Shown: positions 28,401-37,149, numbered from the stretch's first letter. The stretch: DNA of 46,542 bases from Candidatus Poseidoniaceae archaeon (GCA_016777125.1 JADHSC010000013.1:1-46542); one strand, 5' to 3'. A program made the numbers and translations. The notes: generated by a model from the letters alone, not told the origin.

Positions 28401-30512
28401 CTCTGGCGAGAATGGGCTGATGATACCGATCTTAATGGATGGCCAAGCGCTGATGAATACAATTCAAGGTCGCTGATTATACCAACCGATCTCACAGTCT
28501 CTACGGGATTGTACACGCTCCTCTTCGATGATTCAATGGGATCATTAGGTCAGAAAGTTGCGGGATACCTTGTTGGAAATGATGCTTCAGGACAAGCCTT
28601 GCAAGATGGTGGTACTTCGGTAGACGGAGAACATTTGTTCATGTATCAACTTGGACCAGACGGCCCGCCTACACTTTCCTCAAATGCAATGTCCTGGGAT
28701 GGAGGGGTTCAATCTTGGCTTCATCCAGGCCAGCCATACACGCTTCGTGTTGATATGAACGAACCAAATGGTGCATCTGATCTGACCACTGTTGAGATTC
28801 AACTTGCATCAAATATTCTAACTTCTCCGTTATCGTTTACATGGGATTTCGTTACAGATTCATGTACCTCGAATAGCATACATCTCATTATTCACTCATG
28901 CGATATGCTTGCCCTTAATGGTGCACAAGCTGGACCGTATGAGAAAGATACTCGCCTTGTGGTTGATTTAGAGCTTGCTTGGACAACACCCGATTTGGGC
29001 GATACGTTCCGAGAACCAAGTGTTCGAATCGTCGATCGTGCTGGGCAAGAAGTGCTCCAAACATTCCCTGCCCTACGCTGGCGATTTTCACCTGCATTGA
29101 CGATTCCTCAAGAAACAGTATCTCTGGTTTTGACTCAAGGGTCCTCCCTTGAAGATGGAGCACGTATTCCTCCGAATTCTCCGTTTGAACTCACGGGAGG
29201 ACTTGTCTTTGAGAAAACAACAACGATGCCAGAATTCAATTGCAGTGTCGATGTTATGTTTGCAGGACAGACCTATTCGGTTCAGACATACGATGGCATT
29301 TGGAACGTACCACTGGTCAGCCCCTCGACTTCTGGAACGATACCATTGACTTGGTCAGTGGGTTGTTTGCCTCCACAAGGTATTGATTCCACTGCAAAGG
29401 AATCATCGGTGAAATGGATGATTGTCGACGGGCTCGGCCCTGAACCCAAAGAAGTTCAAACACCTCGTCCCGGAGCAATTCTATCTGCTGATGAGCATGA
29501 AGTCACCATCGTTCTTTCTGAAGAAGGTGGTATCGACTACGAATCCTTACGATTAGTATGGTGGGTTGAAGATACTGTGACTGGTGATTACCTTCGTGGT
29601 GGAGACGCTCCATTCTTGCTTCAAGGAACTGAAATCAGTGGCCTCAATCTTGTTGGAACAGGAACCATGGATCTCTCGGTCATAACCGATGATATGTTGA
29701 TTGATCTGTTGACAGTAAACGTCCTTGTGGAAGGGCGTGATCTTGCTGGTAATCAGGTGCTCGGGGCAAATGGTGAATCCTCAGGGAATGCCGTTACCTC
29801 GTGGCTTATGGAATGGAGAAGACCGTCGTTTGACCTCGATAGTCCTGCAATTCAATATTCTCGTTTGAACGTGAAAGAAGGCGAGACAACCGCAGTCCAA
29901 ATCTTTGTCAAGAATACCGGAACACTTGATGGTTCAACTTCGGCCACAATTTCAGTTGTTCGAGCCGATGGAACCACCTCCGTTCTTCGAAACGCTAATG
30001 TTGAGGTTGCAGAGGGTGCAGTTGGAACTATTCTTCTGGACTGGGGTCCTGAAAAAGAAGGTTTACAATGGATTGAAGTTGTTCTCGATAATGGAAAAAA
30101 GGCGAATGGTCCATCCATTGACGTACGTCCACAGCGTGAACCGAGCTTTACCGAAACCGTCTTTGGAGAAGTGAATCCAGTTCTCGGCTCCGTCGGCTTG
30201 CTGTTAGCAGTTGGAATCATTGGAGCTTTGCTTTTGATGGCTCGAAATGCAACCGTGCGTCGCGGTTCGAAATCTGAAATCGAATGGGATGAATACTCCG
30301 ATTATCTCGAAGATGAGGAAGAGGAATTTGATGACCCCGATGCGGATTTGTTTGTACCTGAGGCTGCTGCTGCAACAACTGCTGTTGCGACAACTTCTGC
30401 TTCTACAGACGGTTGGACTCAAGGTGCTGATGGCGTTTGGTGGTGGCAAGATCCGAACGATTCGAGTTGGTGGTACAAAGATGCTAACGGCGAGATTCTC
30501 CAATACAAGTAA
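25425..30512 (+). CDS. Giant secreted membrane-anchored surface protein
   Basis: 1,695 residues. Signal peptide: the hydrophobic run VAFFVLFLFVFAPFTSLAPSAS. Residues of about 120-290 form a cysteine-containing MAM/jelly-roll-like module that ends CCDFWFIDDVKI. Repeated beta-sandwich domains fill the centre; near 1,510-1,600 there is a CARDB/NEW3-like domain (VKEGETTAVQIFVKNTGTLDG). A transmembrane helix (VLGSVGLLLAVGIIGALLLMA) is followed by a highly acidic segment (DYLEDEEEEFDDPDAD) and a tryptophan-rich cytoplasmic end (DGVWWWQDPNDSSWWYKDANG). The bulk lies outside the cell. No enzyme motif was recognised. An adhesin or structural envelope role is inference. It is divergent from ileS; nadE begins 38 bp downstream. 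Confidence 0.9.
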   Translation: MAGSLKGRSVAFFVLFLFVFAPFTSLAPSASFDVLEETATPALVGENTPVVVDIRPGQTSQNPFELTLPSSTGSITNLEMTMQSVPLQNSQTLLWQGASAWDHLDANHSNTYSQSGSLTGSGSSPGYDFNNGAQGWTFSNSLSSRITTPACGYNGSSGGSIRTHGGSTFATSPVIDLSNRVNIPFHAWVHEGRSGCGETPDSGENLQFKYKTNNSQWIAFHTFQAAGFSGTPKSNFQYSSTLPAAALHANSQFRIQQTAGSGGGSTCCDFWFIDDVKIVLPPVTEWTSPSFGYNNSATFSLAEGPYAPMYINADFPENSFLSWTLIDDVTGENLSGFEAINGTRVHLDAVDWNEYGSLRIRLELSGSSTNAMPVIESISAGGLITEEFTTDPSLRGWSVTNASVLAGTLTSMTNSTVTSPWFANNAPMAGYLVSAVMNEYDAYVRHHATDNWTSISLPYTGSLEANEHSFQLHFVHNSSTPSLLDKVQVTLQTGAKTIAPSLDLNNDGINEWGVEDARIGSWGFQNKFDSGEYSTGSGFGFSGIASTSVWIPTSELGGFGLGISSENGNMTGISLRVGSSTIVSKSIDGDTVAHLQLNASELDLLEATLSSQSAVLYHMGEGFALVDIEAYGNGFATFSNLAVPYNTSISISADEQSPLVMSANSATRTVSATPSITFPFTGLSNGKIMVEVTDLGFSEDVETGTASIDNATWPMTPSQRWMSFTTRFSIDADRSATLVRLDVQGDLNHATWLLPVGGGTPLGQGDSHLVELHPTEPITVTSISATMSEMTVQFRMEQGWDDEQQLSVSMRVVLDNDVVSRPSQSFWGGAGLQALENDLVIKSVLITDDNGPVSFSKEYLAAGTGLNFSIDIGYEGVDGIDSFADGDAEVQLWQGSTMVANTTSLDGDMWNVSDAAPFTFGDLGWTVRVIPLEGGDITNDSEQTRSFKIDPTSPSVIFSSVDWYDHRVASTSQTVQFQILDPVLLPSNVQVMLWREWADDTDLNGWPSADEYNSRSLIIPTDLTVSTGLYTLLFDDSMGSLGQKVAGYLVGNDASGQALQDGGTSVDGEHLFMYQLGPDGPPTLSSNAMSWDGGVQSWLHPGQPYTLRVDMNEPNGASDLTTVEIQLASNILTSPLSFTWDFVTDSCTSNSIHLIIHSCDMLALNGAQAGPYEKDTRLVVDLELAWTTPDLGDTFREPSVRIVDRAGQEVLQTFPALRWRFSPALTIPQETVSLVLTQGSSLEDGARIPPNSPFELTGGLVFEKTTTMPEFNCSVDVMFAGQTYSVQTYDGIWNVPLVSPSTSGTIPLTWSVGCLPPQGIDSTAKESSVKWMIVDGLGPEPKEVQTPRPGAILSADEHEVTIVLSEEGGIDYESLRLVWWVEDTVTGDYLRGGDAPFLLQGTEISGLNLVGTGTMDLSVITDDMLIDLLTVNVLVEGRDLAGNQVLGANGESSGNAVTSWLMEWRRPSFDLDSPAIQYSRLNVKEGETTAVQIFVKNTGTLDGSTSATISVVRADGTTSVLRNANVEVAEGAVGTILLDWGPEKEGLQWIEVVLDNGKKANGPSIDVRPQREPSFTETVFGEVNPVLGSVGLLLAVGIIGALLLMARNATVRRGSKSEIEWDEYSDYLEDEEEEFDDPDADLFVPEAAAATTAVATTSASTDGWTQGADGVWWWQDPNDSSWWYKDANGEILQYK

Positions 30513-30522
30513 GGCATCAGGG

Positions 30523-30530
30523 CTATGAAT
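30523..30530 (+). promoter_or_regulatory. Possible TATA box of nadE
   Basis: CTATGAAT is centred about 24-25 nt before the nadE ATG at 30551. It is a weak match, supported mainly by spacing, and would give a leaderless transcript. Confidence 0.3.
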
Positions 30531-30550
30531 CACGGCGGGTTGGCTAAACT

Positions 30551-32296
30551 ATGGGCAATCAAAGCAAGGGACTTATTGCCCTGCTTCAACTCAATCCTAC
30601 GGTCGGAGATATCGTAGGAAACGCTGAGCGTTTACAAGAGATGGTAAACCGTGCTCAATCGCATGGTGCTTCTGCTTGTGTCAGTACTGAACTCGCCATT
30701 TGTGGATATCCTCCCAGAGATTTACTGATGCAACCAAGTTTCATACAAATCGCCCAGGAAGCAGCGATGAAACTCAATGTGAACATACCTGTTCTTGTTG
30801 GAACACCGACTGTACCAGAACATCATCGAGAACAACCTGGAAACGGTGTTCTTCTCGTCGGAAATCAAGCACCTGCGAAAATTGTTGCTCGTAAGCAACT
30901 TCTTCCCACCTATGATGTCTTTGATGAGGCCCGATATTTTGATGCGGATGATCGTCCAGGAATTGCTCGAACCATTAACGGCTCATTCGAACTCGGTGTT
31001 ACTGTATGCGAGGATGCTTGGCAAGTCTCGGGGGAAACGCCTTCAAAGTACGATGCAGATCCGATTGAACAACTTGCAGAATGGGGACGTCAAGGCGTAG
31101 AACTCGATGCTACAGTCAACCTTTCAGCTTCACCGTATCATGCCGAGAAAATACAAACACGGCTCCGTGTGGCTCGAACAGCGGCTGAATGTCTCAATCA
31201 TCCATTCTTACTTGCAAACCAAGTGGGTGGTAACGATGATCTTCTGTTCGATGGCCGTTCACTGGGCGCATGGCCAAATGGAGATGTGGTGATTGCACCC
31301 GCTTGGGAGGAAGGAATACTTCTCATCGATGTGAATGATTCAACTCGTTCTCAATGGATTTCAATGGAAGATGGAGAGAGTGCTGGTTTGACTCAACTCT
31401 CTGGAGAACATGAACTTCAACAGGACGAGGAAACAGTTCTCGAGGATCTGGCCGATGCTGTCGTATTAGGCCTCCGAGATTACTGTAGGAAATCAGGAAT
31501 TAAACGAATCGTTCTTGGCTTAAGTGGAGGTATTGATTCTGCAGTTGCTGCATGTGTAGCCTGTGCAGCTGTCGGTCCAGAGAATGTACTCGGTCTTTCT
31601 ATGCCTTCTCGATTCTCCTCCGAGCACTCAAAATCAGATGCAAAGCATACTGCTGATTCCTTGGGAATGGAATATGATTCACTTCCAATCGATGATCTTC
31701 ATCATTTGGTTGAGAATCAAATCGAATCGGTATTGCAGAACGGATTTCCAGTCGCTCGAGAAAACATTCAGGCTCGATTACGAGCAATTCTTGTCATGTC
31801 CCATGCAAATGCCCAACAACGTATGGCAATTGCAACTGGAAATAAATCTGAACTGGCTCAAGGCTATTGCACACTCTATGGCGATATGGCTGGAGGATAC
31901 ACACCTCTCGGCGATGTCTACAAGATGGAAGTGTATGGTTTAGCGAACGTCTTCAACAATCGAGCCGTAAAAGAAGGAAAGGTTGCTCCAGTTAGTGATT
32001 CAACTCTGACCAAACCTCCTTCTGCTGAACTTGCTCCTGACCAACGTGATGATGATACACTACCTCCATACACTGTTCTTGATTCAATCCTAAAGCATCA
32101 CATTGAAGATGGTCTTGGAGCAGACGAAATTGCAGCAAAGGGACATGATCGAGATACTGTTGTTACGGTACTTAGACGACTTGAGGCAAATGAGCACAAG
32201 CGATGGCAAATGGCTCCTGCACCTCGTGTTTCTCCTCGTGCTTTCGGTCAAGGCTGGCGGCATCCTCTCGCAAGTCGTCATGATTGGCGTCGTTAA
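30551..32296 (+). CDS. nadE: Glutamine-dependent NAD(+) synthetase
   Basis: 581 residues, the long two-domain form. The N-terminal nitrilase-fold glutaminase has the Glu47 / Lys115 / Cys153 triad (STELAICGYPPRD, ARKQLLPTYDVFDE, VTVCEDAWQ). The C-terminal PP-loop domain carries SGGIDS (325-330) and downstream GNKSELAQGYCTLYGDMAGG, which bind ATP and deamido-NAD. It amidates deamido-NAD to NAD with glutamine-derived ammonia. Length and domain order match the family. It lies 38 bp after the giant surface protein, with trhO following 37 bp later. Confidence 0.96.
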   Translation: MGNQSKGLIALLQLNPTVGDIVGNAERLQEMVNRAQSHGASACVSTELAICGYPPRDLLMQPSFIQIAQEAAMKLNVNIPVLVGTPTVPEHHREQPGNGVLLVGNQAPAKIVARKQLLPTYDVFDEARYFDADDRPGIARTINGSFELGVTVCEDAWQVSGETPSKYDADPIEQLAEWGRQGVELDATVNLSASPYHAEKIQTRLRVARTAAECLNHPFLLANQVGGNDDLLFDGRSLGAWPNGDVVIAPAWEEGILLIDVNDSTRSQWISMEDGESAGLTQLSGEHELQQDEETVLEDLADAVVLGLRDYCRKSGIKRIVLGLSGGIDSAVAACVACAAVGPENVLGLSMPSRFSSEHSKSDAKHTADSLGMEYDSLPIDDLHHLVENQIESVLQNGFPVARENIQARLRAILVMSHANAQQRMAIATGNKSELAQGYCTLYGDMAGGYTPLGDVYKMEVYGLANVFNNRAVKEGKVAPVSDSTLTKPPSAELAPDQRDDDTLPPYTVLDSILKHHIEDGLGADEIAAKGHDRDTVVTVLRRLEANEHKRWQMAPAPRVSPRAFGQGWRHPLASRHDWRR

Positions 32297-32302
32297 TCGG
32301 TG

Positions 32303-32311
32303 AAGATAAGA
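32303..32311 (+). promoter_or_regulatory. Possible TATA-like element of trhO
   Basis: An AAGATAAGA stretch is centred about 27 nt before the trhO ATG at 32334. It is a weak match with leaderless-type spacing. Confidence 0.3.
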
Positions 32312-32333
32312 GGGAAAAGCCAGAGGGTCAGTC

Positions 32334-33176
32334 ATGACGGAGAAGTACCTCAACATTGCTGGGTACAAATTCGTCACAATCCCTGAGAGGGATACTCTTC
32401 GACAACCGTTCAAGCACAAGTGTGATTCACTCGAATTGAAGGGTACTGTTCTATTGAGTCATGAAGGCATCAATATTTTTGTTGCAGGTCTTGAATCAAA
32501 CATTGTCCAATTTCGAAACTGGGTCATTGAAGATGAACGCTTCAATGATATATCATTCAAAGAATCGACCTCAGACGCACAACCATTCAATCGAATGAAT
32601 GTTCGATTGAAAAACGAGATCATTTCAGTAGGTCTTCCAAATTTTGATCGTATCGATTCCGAAGAAGGACGAATCTTTCCAAATGAACTGCATCAACGAC
32701 TCTCAAATAATGAGGATATTGTTTTACTCGACACAAGAAACACGTATGAAACACGGTTAGGCAGTTTCCAAAATTCAATTGAACTTGACATAAGGACCTT
32801 CAGAGCCTTCCCTGAAGCAGTTGCAAACATGGATACTTCACTCAAAGACAAACAAATTGTCATGTTCTGTACTGGTGGTGTACGTTGTGAAAAAGCGAGT
32901 GTTATCATGCGAGATGCAGGTTTTACGAATGTCAGGCAATTGGAAGGCGGTATCCTTGGCTACTTCCAAGAAGTTGGAGGCGATCATTGGAACGGAGAGT
33001 GCTTTGTATTCGATAAGCGAGTTGCTCTAAAGCCTGATTTAACAGAGACTGGAACAACCGTATGCTTCGCCTGCAGAGAGCCTTTGCTTCCTGAGCAACA
33101 ACTTGACCCAGCTTATGTTCCTGGAATCTCTTGCTCGTATTGCATCGACAGGGTTCAACTCCAAACGACCCATTGA
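32334..33176 (+). CDS. trhO: Rhodanese-family tRNA uridine(34) hydroxylase TrhO
   Basis: 280 residues. An N-terminal acylphosphatase-like domain (LNIAGYKFVTI ... LKGTVLLSHEGINIFVAG) precedes a rhodanese domain (about 115-220) with active-site loop FCTGGVRCEKAS (Cys179, Cys185). A C-terminal cysteine-rich tail (CFACREPLLPE ... ISCSYC) looks like a zinc-binding knuckle. This is the YceA/TrhO architecture; the bacterial enzyme makes 5-hydroxyuridine at the tRNA wobble position using oxygen. Activity in archaea is inferred. Its last 22 bp overlap the convergent ELWxxDGT protein gene. Confidence 0.9.
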   Translation: MTEKYLNIAGYKFVTIPERDTLRQPFKHKCDSLELKGTVLLSHEGINIFVAGLESNIVQFRNWVIEDERFNDISFKESTSDAQPFNRMNVRLKNEIISVGLPNFDRIDSEEGRIFPNELHQRLSNNEDIVLLDTRNTYETRLGSFQNSIELDIRTFRAFPEAVANMDTSLKDKQIVMFCTGGVRCEKASVIMRDAGFTNVRQLEGGILGYFQEVGGDHWNGECFVFDKRVALKPDLTETGTTVCFACREPLLPEQQLDPAYVPGISCSYCIDRVQLQTTH

Positions 33177-35320
33177 TCTTGAATCGATGGCAAGAGGTAT
33201 TGATGCAATTCGTGTCCATGAACTCCATCATCTGCAATGAAAAATACATGTGTTGATGAAGCGATTAAACCGCCATATGTCCCTGCGTTTGAATCATTCC
33301 CGATTCCTGTATATGGATCAAAAGCCACTGTAGCAACTTGATTATCGATTGCCCATAATGCATGGCCGCTATTGGTTCCTGTTTCATCAATCCCTTTAGC
33401 GAGAACGAATAATGTGGAATCCGTATACATCAAGGCTTGAGGTAGGCTACTGCTTATGCCCTGCATCAAATCAACTGTGAGATGAGTTCCTTCTACGGTT
33501 CCGTCCGTCTGGCACAACTCCATCCCTGTACTGGCAAGAACACAGTCAAACCAAATCGTATTTCCATTTGTAACAGATTCGAGACTATGACCTGGTGCAA
33601 GGATTGTTGAACTCAATTCAACAAGGTTCGAGGTTGCAAAGGAGTATGAGAATAACGTAGCATCTGCGCCGCGATAAACCACATCAAAGATGATCGAATC
33701 TCCAATCTGATGCAATCCTAACTTAGGAGCCATTGTCGTAACGGGTGTGGTTGTACCTTCCTTCGTCATTGAAGTAAGCCATTGAAGGCCACCAGTGCCA
33801 TCGAGATGTACCAGTTGACGACCAGTTCCATCTCCAGCGACGAGTACCAAACCATTGTTGGAAACCATTGCTTCTGATGGCGAAGAATCACCAAATGGAT
33901 GAAGATCATACATTGTTAGTGTTCCCTGTGAATCCAATTGCATCACTTCAAGGCCAATATTGGCTTCTTTTGCTGCAAACCAAAGTCGATTATCATCACC
34001 AAGCAGCATGTTTTGACCTAATGAGGAAAGAGATGTGGATTGATTCATCAGGTCTGAACTTGCACTGCTTGTAAGCCAAGGCGCTTGCCAGATTGAAGTT
34101 GTTACACTTCCGTTTGTCCACCACATCCGTTGTCCTTGTTGCCCATTTGTGGTGAAAACAATTCCATTCATCCATTCTGTGATTTCACTTGTGTAATCAA
34201 TCCCATCTCCAGTCTCAATATCTCCAACCATCAATGTCCCCGAAGCAGTTCCATCAGAAACCCATAATTCACGACCATGGACGCCATCATCTGCATCAAA
34301 CACGAAGCGTAATCCACGTTCTGTCTCCATGGATTGAAGTCCAAGGATCTTACCTGGAATGGAATCTCCAGATGGATGAATATCTTTCAACATTATCGGC
34401 GTATTATCAACATCAAGCATCCACAATTCGCAGCCGTTGATTCCATTAGATGCAGCGAAAAGATACATTTCAATTTCGCTATTGGCTATACTTTCATAAC
34501 ATTGACTTGAGGCTGAGTCGCCTGAATTTACAAAAATATCTCCTACAATTCCCTGATACAATTGCTCAGAACAAATTCGAAGGGATTCACGAACTTCATC
34601 ATCATGAAGAATACCATCTCCTGCGATTCCTCCATCAATTCCATCATCAACTCCGAAGCGCATGACTACGCCTTTGGAACAAAGAGCAGTTGGTGCTGGC
34701 TGTTGATCGATAAGGGCTGAATAACCCTGGCTTCCGTTGTTACCATGTTCTCCAGCTTCTCCATCGTCTCCCAATCGGCCATCACAGACGTGAGCGGTTG
34801 TTTCTACTTCTGTTGAATCCAAGAATTGGTTTCGATTCGTGTCGATTCCAGATTGAACTTGTATTCCTCCAAATGAACAAGGTATTCCTGGTGATAAGGC
34901 TGTGAGATTAACAAGACTTCCATTCCCATGTTCGCCATTGATTCCTTCATAGCCCTGTTGACCCTGAGGGCCTGAGAGACCTTGTTGACCGTGACAAACT
35001 TTGGTGCTTGAAGTAATTTCATCTGTTGATAGTTTACCGTTTCCATCGAAGTCCGTTCCGAGGAAGATATCTGCTCCACCTTCTGGGCAATAGACGTCAG
35101 CTTCTCTTCCTTCTGTTTCGACAAGTATGGCACTTTCCTCAACATTTTCATCGGATAGAGGCTCGAGTGCTTGATTGAGAACAACTGCCCAGATCGACAG
35201 AAGAAGTGCACTCAGTACGACGGTTGTTTTGAGAATACGTTTTGCATTCTCGAGAGATAGAAATCGAGTTTGTTGTCTATCTCCGCGGGCTGTTTGGTTA
35301 TTGTTCTCAGATGAGGACAT
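33155..35320 (-). CDS. Type II membrane surface protein with collagen-like and ELWxxDGT repeats
   Basis: 721 residues. A cytoplasmic N-terminus of about 30 residues precedes one transmembrane helix (TVVLSALLLSIWAVVLNQAL), so the bulk is outside. Three short cysteine-flanked modules follow, of the form C..G..G.D.N.NG.L...E......C(H/D)G (for example DFDGNGKLSTDE), resembling DUF7151/EF-hand-like repeats. Between them are Gly-x-x collagen-like stretches (GQQGLSGPQGQQGYEG; GDDGEAGEHGNNGSQG). The C-terminal two thirds carry ELWxxDGT-type repeats (DDGVHGRELWVSDGT, later DDGVHGHELHQY), a beta-propeller-like fold of secreted proteins. Probably an adhesion or structural surface protein; no enzyme site seen. 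Its 3' end overlaps trhO by 22 bp. Confidence 0.87.
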   Translation of the reverse strand: MSSSENNNQTARGDRQQTRFLSLENAKRILKTTVVLSALLLSIWAVVLNQALEPLSDENVEESAILVETEGREADVYCPEGGADIFLGTDFDGNGKLSTDEITSSTKVCHGQQGLSGPQGQQGYEGINGEHGNGSLVNLTALSPGIPCSFGGIQVQSGIDTNRNQFLDSTEVETTAHVCDGRLGDDGEAGEHGNNGSQGYSALIDQQPAPTALCSKGVVMRFGVDDGIDGGIAGDGILHDDEVRESLRICSEQLYQGIVGDIFVNSGDSASSQCYESIANSEIEMYLFAASNGINGCELWMLDVDNTPIMLKDIHPSGDSIPGKILGLQSMETERGLRFVFDADDGVHGRELWVSDGTASGTLMVGDIETGDGIDYTSEITEWMNGIVFTTNGQQGQRMWWTNGSVTTSIWQAPWLTSSASSDLMNQSTSLSSLGQNMLLGDDNRLWFAAKEANIGLEVMQLDSQGTLTMYDLHPFGDSSPSEAMVSNNGLVLVAGDGTGRQLVHLDGTGGLQWLTSMTKEGTTTPVTTMAPKLGLHQIGDSIIFDVVYRGADATLFSYSFATSNLVELSSTILAPGHSLESVTNGNTIWFDCVLASTGMELCQTDGTVEGTHLTVDLMQGISSSLPQALMYTDSTLFVLAKGIDETGTNSGHALWAIDNQVATVAFDPYTGIGNDSNAGTYGGLIASSTHVFFIADDGVHGHELHQYLLPSIQDQWVVWS

Positions 35321-35342
35321 AATGAGTGGAGTGACGTCAATG

Positions 35343-35350
35343 GTATCAAA
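35343..35350. promoter_or_regulatory. Possible shared TATA-like element between divergent genes
   Basis: The 53-bp divergent gap contains GGTATCAAAACC. Read on the minus strand it gives TTTTGATA about 26 nt before the ATG at 35320. On the plus strand it gives TATCAAAA about 27-30 nt before the TTG (35374) or ATG (35377) of the aconitase X gene. One element may serve both leaderless promoters. Confidence 0.4.
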
Positions 35351-35373
35351 ACCATCGGTTACTCATACGAGTC

Positions 35374-37149
35374 TTGATGAAGCGCCAGTACTTCGAACAT
35401 AATATGCACCTGCCAGAGAGGTTATCTCAACAACTCGAAGGGTTGGAGGGGGCTACTCGACAAAAAGCGGCTCGTCTCGTCGTAGACTTAGCACGTACTG
35501 CAAAAGCATCCACCTTCGTTGAGGTGGACCATGCCCACGTTTCAGGCGTTTCAGTGATCACAGGAGGTCACGGGCTACGTCGTTTCTTGAAGGATCTGAG
35601 TGGTGATGAAAATGGGACCGTTGTGATTCCAACAACGTTGAATTCCGCAGGATGCGATAAACGTAAAATGAAGGAAATGGATATTGCTTGGCCAGATTTT
35701 CTAGAACAACAATTTGAGATTGTTCAAGCCTATGACCGATTGGGCATTGAATCAACGCTGTCTTGTACGCCCTATGACCGAGGGATTGAGATTGAGGGTG
35801 AAACCGCTTCATGGGCTGAATCAAATGCAGTTTGTTACACAAATACGTGGACATCACTCATCACGAACAGAGAATCAGGACTCAGTGCGTTAGCCACTGC
35901 ATTGACAGGTTATGCTCCTGAATGGGGTTTACACCTTCCCGAACACAGGATTCCAAACATTCGTGTCAAGATTTCCTGCGAACTTGAGACGCTCTCTGAT
36001 TACTCTATTCTAGGGGATTGGATTGGACGAAATGCCAAGCCAGAATGGAATCTTCCGTTCGGGCCCATGCCTTATGTTGAAGGTTTACCGAATTACATTT
36101 CCTTTGCTCGTAAGAAGGCATTGACAGCAGCAGCTGCAAACTATGGTACGCCAATGATGTGGGTCGATGGACATTCATTACAATCATTGGAGGATTTTTC
36201 GAAGGTTGAATGGCAGGGTGAACTGGAATTCACTCAAGCCGATCTAATGCATCGATATGAGGAACTAAAGCCAGAAGGTCAAGTGGATTTGGTTGTCATC
36301 GGTTGTCCTCAAGCCAGTCTGGAAGAAATGAGGACGACTGCTTCTGCCTTACGCTCTCATATGGAATTTGGAGAACGTATTGATGATCAGCGTTTGTGGG
36401 TTTTCACAAGTCAAGAAAATTATACTCTCGCTGAAGCAGATGGTACACTGTCGATGCTCGAGGAAGCAGGTGCTCTTGTTCTGGTTGACACCTGTCCAGA
36501 AGTGACACCGTATAATCGCGAGAAATACAACCATCTCCTAACAAATTCGATGAAGGCGGAACATTATCTCACGAGTGGGCTCAATCGTATTCCAACCAGC
36601 GTAGCGCCTATTGCTGAATGTGTCCGCCATGCAGTTCATCCGTCTCTTAGCGAGGGTCCAAGGCCTGAATTATCCCATTCCTCGCATGGAGGTCAAACGT
36701 CAGCGAAAACTCATCAAGATGGAGAATGCACCATTCTTGGAAAGGGTCTAGATTCTCAAGAGGATTTCTGTATTGAAGGAATTGCGATGGTTACTGATGT
36801 TCCAATTACGTATCTTGGTTATGTGAATCGTGATTCAGGTGTTATCGAAGAAGCAGGGCATCCGCTTGATGGAAGAGCAATTGAAAATAAGATCCTCATT
36901 TATCCAAAAGGGTCTGGTTCAACGGTTGCACCATATGTCTTGATGGGACTCTTGTATGAAGGGAAAGGCCCCAAAGCTATCGCTAACCGGGATGTTTGCC
37001 CGCTTACATTGCCCGCTTGCTCATTGCTCCATGTTCCATATGGTCATGGATTTGAAGAGGATCCGTGCATGCTTGTCAACGATGGCGATTCTATTCGCTT
37101 TGAACGCAAGGATGGCATTGTTAGCATTACTGTGTTGGAACGGGCGTGA
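35374..37149 (+). CDS. Aconitase X with fused large and small subunits (candidate phosphomevalonate dehydratase)
   Basis: 591 residues from a TTG at 35374; an ATG at 35377 or 35404 (MHLPERLSQQ) is also possible. Residues 10-430 are the AcnX catalytic domain (DUF521): LSCTPYD (Cys131), AESNAVCYTNTWTS, VVIGCPQASLEEM (Cys311) and LVDTCPEV (Cys374), the cysteines that would hold the Fe-S cluster. Residues of about 450-591 are the small swivelling subunit (DUF126-like), with GRAIENKILIYPKGSGSTVAPY. In archaea the two parts are usually separate genes forming phosphomevalonate 5-dehydratase of the modified mevalonate pathway; bacterial AcnX can be a cis-3-hydroxyproline dehydratase. Mevalonate kinase elsewhere in the window and the absence of proline catabolism genes favour the former, without proof. 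The epimerase follows after 4 bp. Confidence 0.85.
   Translation: MMKRQYFEHNMHLPERLSQQLEGLEGATRQKAARLVVDLARTAKASTFVEVDHAHVSGVSVITGGHGLRRFLKDLSGDENGTVVIPTTLNSAGCDKRKMKEMDIAWPDFLEQQFEIVQAYDRLGIESTLSCTPYDRGIEIEGETASWAESNAVCYTNTWTSLITNRESGLSALATALTGYAPEWGLHLPEHRIPNIRVKISCELETLSDYSILGDWIGRNAKPEWNLPFGPMPYVEGLPNYISFARKKALTAAAANYGTPMMWVDGHSLQSLEDFSKVEWQGELEFTQADLMHRYEELKPEGQVDLVVIGCPQASLEEMRTTASALRSHMEFGERIDDQRLWVFTSQENYTLAEADGTLSMLEEAGALVLVDTCPEVTPYNREKYNHLLTNSMKAEHYLTSGLNRIPTSVAPIAECVRHAVHPSLSEGPRPELSHSSHGGQTSAKTHQDGECTILGKGLDSQEDFCIEGIAMVTDVPITYLGYVNRDSGVIEEAGHPLDGRAIENKILIYPKGSGSTVAPYVLMGLLYEGKGPKAIANRDVCPLTLPACSLLHVPYGHGFEEDPCMLVNDGDSIRFERKDGIVSITVLERA

Noticed and set aside
35374-37149. Classical TCA-cycle aconitase
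   Set aside because: The cysteine motifs (LSCTPY, GCPQ, DTCPEV) and the DUF126-like end are those of aconitase X, not of AcnA/AcnB.
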